Shown: piece by piece, positions 59,467-64,000 of the stretch | Numbering within the stretch: position 1 is the first letter of the stretch | Layout of the letters: each line of letters begins with the position of its first letter | NCBI GenBank assembly: GCA_008704415.1 | Contig: VXIS01000069.1 | Location: 1-64,000, forward strand | Reading direction: 5' to 3' | Origin: Sphaerosporella brunnea | Lineage: Eukaryota; Ascomycota; Pezizomycetes; Pezizales; Pyronemataceae | DNA length: 64,000 nucleotides | Notes under the pieces: generated by a model | What the model was told of the DNA's origin: nothing | What the model saw: the letters and a program-made list of their open reading frames with translations, nothing else | Database searches by the model: none | Program-made: the position numbers and the translations under genes

Positions 59467-61483
59467 ATGTCGGTTTTGACGCTCTGCAGCACTAAGCAGT
59501 TGGGTATCCATGTGGTGGAATTGGATGCGGGAGAGCAGGCTCTAAGGTCTTCGTGGGAAGCGGACAACGAGGAATATGGAGATGATAGGGCAGATCTATT
59601 GATGGCGGAGGAAGTTGAAGAGGCTACCAGCGTATCCAAGACACAGCTGGCCTTGATCTATTCGCTCCAGCTCGCAGAAGCGTATGTCCTAAATTTCAGT
59701 TGTGCTCCGATAATGCATGTAGTCCGAGATTGAGACTGAGACTGACTTCATGCCGACAGTATCGTGGCCGCAAGCCTGCAGCCCCAGTTATATGTATTGC
59801 TGCGAGATAGCGAGCGATGTGGCAGCGTAAACACCGCTTACTGGACCGGCTTGGTAGAGGCAATCTTCGCCCTTGGATCCATTGCGGGTATGCACTCATG
59901 GGCGTCTGGTACCGAAGTAAATGTCAGTTAACGATCTCCGTAGCTCTGTTTTGGGGGCGCCTCGGTGATCGGCGGGGACGTAGGCCGCTGGCTTTGATTG
60001 GCTTGTTTGGAATGTCACTATCCTGTGTTATGTATGTTCACCACCCATGATTCGGTGCCAGGGGGCTGCTGACACTGCTGCGTGGCACAGCATGGGTTTC
60101 AGCGACGGAATATTTATGTGCGCTCTGATTCGCGCCTTTGCTGGCATCATGAGTGCTTCAATCAGAGTGGCCATGAGTATGCGCTCGATCGCAAGAACCG
60201 GTTCTGTGGACAGAGCTGATTGCCATGCAGATACCATGATAGGAGACATCAGCGTGTCTTCGCGTGCCAAAGCCCAGAACTATTCCAGGCTTCCTCTGAT
60301 TGCTACCGGCGGAGTGATTGGGCCGCTCTTGCAGGCCGCCCTCGCGCATAGGTTTGCCAGGGACAGCGCATTCTGGCAACGATTTCCGATTTTGAGCTCT
60401 CAAATGGCCTGTGCCGGATTGATATCTCTGCTGTTCATCGTCAACCTGATCTTTCTCAAAGAGGTGCGTCTTTCCAGAAGTCTCTGTTATCGTGATTCAG
60501 TGCACCCTACGGGTCATTCCGAGACTATTCTACTGCCGTGTTGTCGTCCGCCATGCTAAAGCCCGGCTTGCCAGACACTCCCGCTTAACTCGGAATTCAG
60601 TCATGACGAAGAAAAGCAAACATCGGCTTTCAGCAACCGACGAGGCAGTGATTCCTGCGAATCCTTCGACGAATACAGCGAACAGGATGCTTTCCTTGGG
60701 CAAAGCCTCCAACCAGCCTCGCGCTCTCTTGCCAACGACCGGCTACAGCCGATTGGCTTCTCAGAAATCGTTCGTGCGCCGAGTCTGATGCTCATAGTCG
60801 GGTCGTATTCCTTCTTGTCCCTGCACTCGGCGTCGTTTGATCAGCTGCTGCCGCTTCTCGGTAACTCTTCCATCGAACATGGTGGACTCGGACTGCCGTG
60901 CTCCTTCATCTCGCTGGTAGTCCTCTTTTCTAGCATCTGCGCCGGCGTCGTCATATCCAAGTACTTTGAAAAATGGGTGCGACGATTGGGACTTCTTCAG
61001 TTGCTCCGCCTGTGTTGCTGGGTGTTCCCGATCATCTACATCGCAACGCCTTTGCTTTCCAAGCCCGCACAAGGGTCTCAAGAGGGTGTGATCGTTGCAT
61101 CCGCAACGTCCATCTTTGCCAAAACGCTGGTCACGGGTGTCGCTCAAACTCTGGTGCTAGTGCTCGTGACCAACGCATCGCCTGATGCATACAGTCTAGC
61201 CACCATCATGGGATTCATGCAGAGTGCAAGTGTCCTGCGAAGCCTCGCAGTCGCCGGGACGGGAGTTGCGTTCTCGCTTAGCAGCGAGTTGAGCATCCAA
61301 GCCACCAACTACGGACTGTGGGGGACAATGACAGCCATGAGTCTTGGAGGAGCAGCGATTGCGTACTTTGTCTGCGACCACCCAACGGTGCGTGATTATA
61401 GCAGCCTCCTTAGGTGGGAAGTGTGTTACGACTCAGTTGAAGACTTGGAGCCGATCAACGAGAAGGACCCGGAAGAACTCTGA
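59467..61483 (+). CDS. Major facilitator superfamily transporter
   Basis: Six exons, 59467-59681, 59760-59887, 59944-60031, 60091-60176, 60231-60463 and 60575-61483, encode 552 residues. After an acidic cytosolic N-terminus the first helix is QLALIYSLQLAEAIVAASLQ. The MFS signature LFWGRLGDRRGRRPL lies in the loop after helix 2, and TGGVIGPLLQAAL after helix 4-5. A hydrophilic central loop (about residues 252-310, Ser/Glu-rich) separates the two six-helix halves. It resembles the fungal DHA1/YCR023C-like exporters; the substrate is unknown. The final five introns are frame-consistent GT..AG. The start is uncertain: ATG 59467 is the first in the open frame, and ATG 59605 (MAEEVEEATSVSKTQLA) also fits. 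Confidence 0.85.
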
Positions 61484-63022
61484 GATGTTTTTTCGAATTT
61501 GAGCAGTTTTCGCTTGTCTCGTAATGATGGTGGGTAGTGGGTGGTGGTAGGTGGTGGTGTGCGTCTGTACATATTGGAGATGGTGAGGTTGTGATATAAG
61601 GATACCCTAAGTTTTGTACATTTTTCGGAGGCTGTTAGCTGTTGCATTCGCGTTGTGCTTTTTTATTTGCGTTACTTTTGCTTAGTGCGTTCCTCTCGAT
61701 CTGAAGCTACTGAAGCTACTGAAGTTGTTTGTAAGATAGGTGTCTGTACCTCTTTTTTTTTTTTTTTTTTTTTTCTTTTTTTTCTTTTTTTTCTTTTTTT
61801 TCTTTTTTGTCTTTACTTTGACGATGAATTGGCTCCATTGGTTCCCACTGACCAGAATTGATCGACGGGTACATATTATCAACACAGATAAGAAGCAGCA
61901 GAACTGCATGGGTGGAACGGTGCGCGGTTACACGCGGGATGCATCAAAGGTTTGCGGGGTAAAGTTTTGGAGAGATGAGATGCAAACGTGAGAGGCACTC
62001 TAGAACACACATCTGCAAGACTGCAACGGATACTTTCCTACACGCCGATTCGCAGAAGCATCCAGATTCCAGACTGGAGCACGGCAGATGGGGGATGTGT
62101 ACCTACTTGTGGTGCAGAGTGGCGGTGGCTACTTCTCCAATAGAGTAGAGCCTCTTGCGTTGTCCACAGCTTTTCGGGACGGGACGACCCTGCATCAAGA
62201 TACACTTCAAGCTGTGCTCCCCGCTCAAGCTGTGTTCCCCGCTCAAGCTGTGCTCCCCGCTCAAGCAACCCGACAAAAAAAAAACAAAAAAAAAAAACAA
62301 AAAAAAAAAACAAAAAAAAAACGCGCTGTTGTGATTTCTCAGCTTCGGCGATATTCCAGCCGTGGAAAAAAAAAAAGAAAGACCTGCGAAGAAGGGTATC
62401 CCCCGTCGGCAGCTCGTCTAGGATGGTGTCATTGCGCATTGCGAGCATTTGTAAGTCGATGTCGTGATTTCTCTCTTCTATGGCCATCGTTCCCAACTCT
62501 TTCTTCGCTGCAGAGCCCATGGCCATAGCCAAGTACTATCCGCACATATCTTGCTTACCTTCCTACGTCGGAGGAGGGCTGCCCTTCTTCTTCGCATTCC
62601 CGTACATCCAGACGAAATCACCCACCACTGAAAAAAAAATAAAAAAAATAGTGGCAAGCCCGTTGAGAACTTTTAAGCCCGCTGTGTCCCCTTCCCATTC
62701 CCGCTACTGCCATCTACTCTGCTCTACTGCAGACGCCCTTCAAGTAGCGTTGCCACTTGTTACTTCCGTGCAGCAGCATCGTCCTCGTATTCGTCCTCTC
62801 CATCAACTCTCTCCACCTTCCTTCGGAACGGGAAACTCAAACCCCCCCCAAATAGACTCGGCTGGTCGCGGTGCTACAAGTAGCTGCAGGTACCCCTCTC
62901 GCAGAGAGTTAATCTCCCGTCTCTCCTCGTTCCATTCTCCATTCCGCATTGTTCGGGAAATCGGCAGCAGTCAGTCAGCAACCTTTTTTCACTCGCGCTT
63001 CAAGTCTCGACACTGTTCAACC
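61484..63022. other. Intergenic stretch with homopolymers and a minisatellite
   Basis: After the MFS gene comes a T-rich tract (61752-61808), then an 18-bp minisatellite, A-rich tracts at 62275-62325, and the C/T-rich promoter and 5' UTR of the cystathionine gamma-lyase gene. No further gene is supported. Confidence 0.5.
62208..62265. repeat. 18-bp minisatellite, 3.2 copies
   Basis: The unit CAAGCTGTGCTCCCCGCT occurs three times in tandem with one C/T change in the second copy, followed by a partial fourth unit. Confidence 0.9.
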
Positions 63023-64000
63023 ATGACTGTCCTTCCCATCACTCCTCCCTCGGAGATCGAGCCTCGCTTCCAGAAGGACAACCGTGGATTCGGTACTCGT
63101 GCTGTTCAGGCTGGATCACCTCATGACCCGGTTACTGGTGCTGTTATAGAGCCCGTATGGTTACTCGCGCTGTTTCACAGTGTTTCGGATCTGACGAGTT
63201 GCCGCAGATTTCTCTGTCCACTACATTCGCCCAGACCCATCTTGGACGTCCGATCGGCGAGTATGAGTACACTCGCAGCTCCAACCCCAACCGCAACAAC
63301 TTTGAGCATGCGGTAGCAGCACTCGAGAATGCGCAGTATGCCTTGGCCTTCTCCTCTGGCCTCGCTGCTATGGCCACTACCCTTCAGGCCCTCGCTTCGG
63401 GTGCACACGTCATTTCCATTGCAGATCTGTATGGGGGCACCCACCGTTACTTTACCAAGATCGCTCATGCGCACGGTATCACCGTCACTTTTACTGGATC
63501 GATCGAGGTGGATGTGAAACGGTTGCTCCAGGAGCACAGTAACACCAAGTTGATCTGGATCGAGACGCCGAGCAACCCAACGCTCACTCTCGTCGACATC
63601 AAAGCCGTGGCTAACGCCGCCCATGAGTTTGGCGTTTTGGTTGTTGTGGACAACACCTTCCTTAGCCCGTACGTGCAGAACCCTCTGGACTTGGGCGCCG
63701 ATATCACACTTCACTCCGTGACGAAGTATATCAACGGCCATAGCGTAGGACCCCCACCTTCGGAACGTTTGATAGGATGAATGCTAAATTACGTCAGGAT
63801 GTTCTCATGGGTGTCTGTGCGTTCAACTCAGCCGATATCAACGAGCGACTGGGATTCCTTCAAAACGCCATGGGTGCGGTTCCGTCCGCATTTGACTGCT
63901 GGCTCGCCCACCGCGGTCTCAAGACCCTGCATCTGCGCGCTCGTCAAGCCACAGAGAGCGCCACAGCCATCGCAAACGCTTTGGAGAACTCGCCCCACGT
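63023..64000 (+). CDS. CYS3: Cystathionine gamma-lyase (partial, runs off the window)
   Basis: Exons 63023-63154, 63208-63744 and 63798 to the window end. The protein starts MTVLPITPPSEIEPRFQKDN. It has the family marks GFGTRAVQAGSPHDPVTGAV, YEYTRSSNPNRNNFE, the phosphate-binding SSGLAAMATTLQAL, WIETPSNPTL and the pyridoxal-phosphate lysine in HSVTKYINGHSD, which spans the second intron. The wording fits CYS3 (cystathionine to cysteine, 2-oxobutanoate and ammonia, in transsulfuration) better than cystathionine beta-lyase or gamma-synthase. The C-terminal part, about 150 residues by family length, lies beyond position 64000. The 53-bp introns are GT..AG, and the second carries an in-frame stop if read through. 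Confidence 0.93.

Noticed and set aside
22883..61483. A secondary-metabolite or other functional gene cluster
   Set aside because: The genes here are unrelated housekeeping functions with no backbone enzyme, shared regulator or common pathway.

Overview
The window comes from a filamentous ascomycete nuclear genome (Pezizomycotina). The genes are interrupted by short GT..AG introns of about 50-100 bp with CTAAC/CTGAC-like branch sites. The families are typical of fungi (KCS1, SIT4/PP6, UPF3, TAF10, mitochondrial uS19, NAD(P)HX dehydratase, cystathionine gamma-lyase), and the non-coding DNA holds microsatellites, homopolymer runs and Tc1/mariner-type debris. I cannot name the species. There are no bacterial operons, CRISPR arrays or prophages.

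Layout. Positions 1-11467 are gene-poor: two adjacent foldback MITEs at the left edge, a five-exon UPF0587/CXXC zinc-binding gene (minus, 3040-3764), a dead Tc1-like transposase (minus, 5205-6188) and a proline-rich fungal protein (minus, 10058-11467). Positions 11468-22882 hold no gene I can support, apart from a weak coding-like patch near 19.9-20.9 kb. From 22.9 to 46 kb the gene density rises: KCS1, a pyridoxamine-oxidase-like gene, an aldehyde dehydrogenase, a coiled-coil/low-complexity protein, SIT4/PP6 head to head with UPF3, a COPI-associated/TVP15-type Golgi protein, a transposon graveyard with a nested pair of MITEs (40.9-42.1 kb), TAF10, mitochondrial uS19 and a membrane-anchored histidine acid phosphatase. 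Positions 45.8-49.9 kb are again gene-poor and hold a DDE transposase fragment between two copies of a 24-bp direct repeat. From 49.9 kb to the right edge lie NAD(P)HX dehydratase, a 68-aa Cys-rich protein, a hypothetical protein, cytidine deaminase, a fungal-specific disordered protein, an MFS transporter and cystathionine gamma-lyase, which runs off the window.

The genes are mostly housekeeping functions with no shared pathway, and I see no biosynthetic cluster or defence island. I found no convincing novel system. The observations most worth following are the MITE nested inside the terminal repeat of another MITE, two terminal or internal micro-exons that routine gene calling could miss, and a histidine phosphatase whose usual HD motif reads YD. 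All exon coordinates were built by hand from splice signals and reading-frame continuity, with no alignment or search available.
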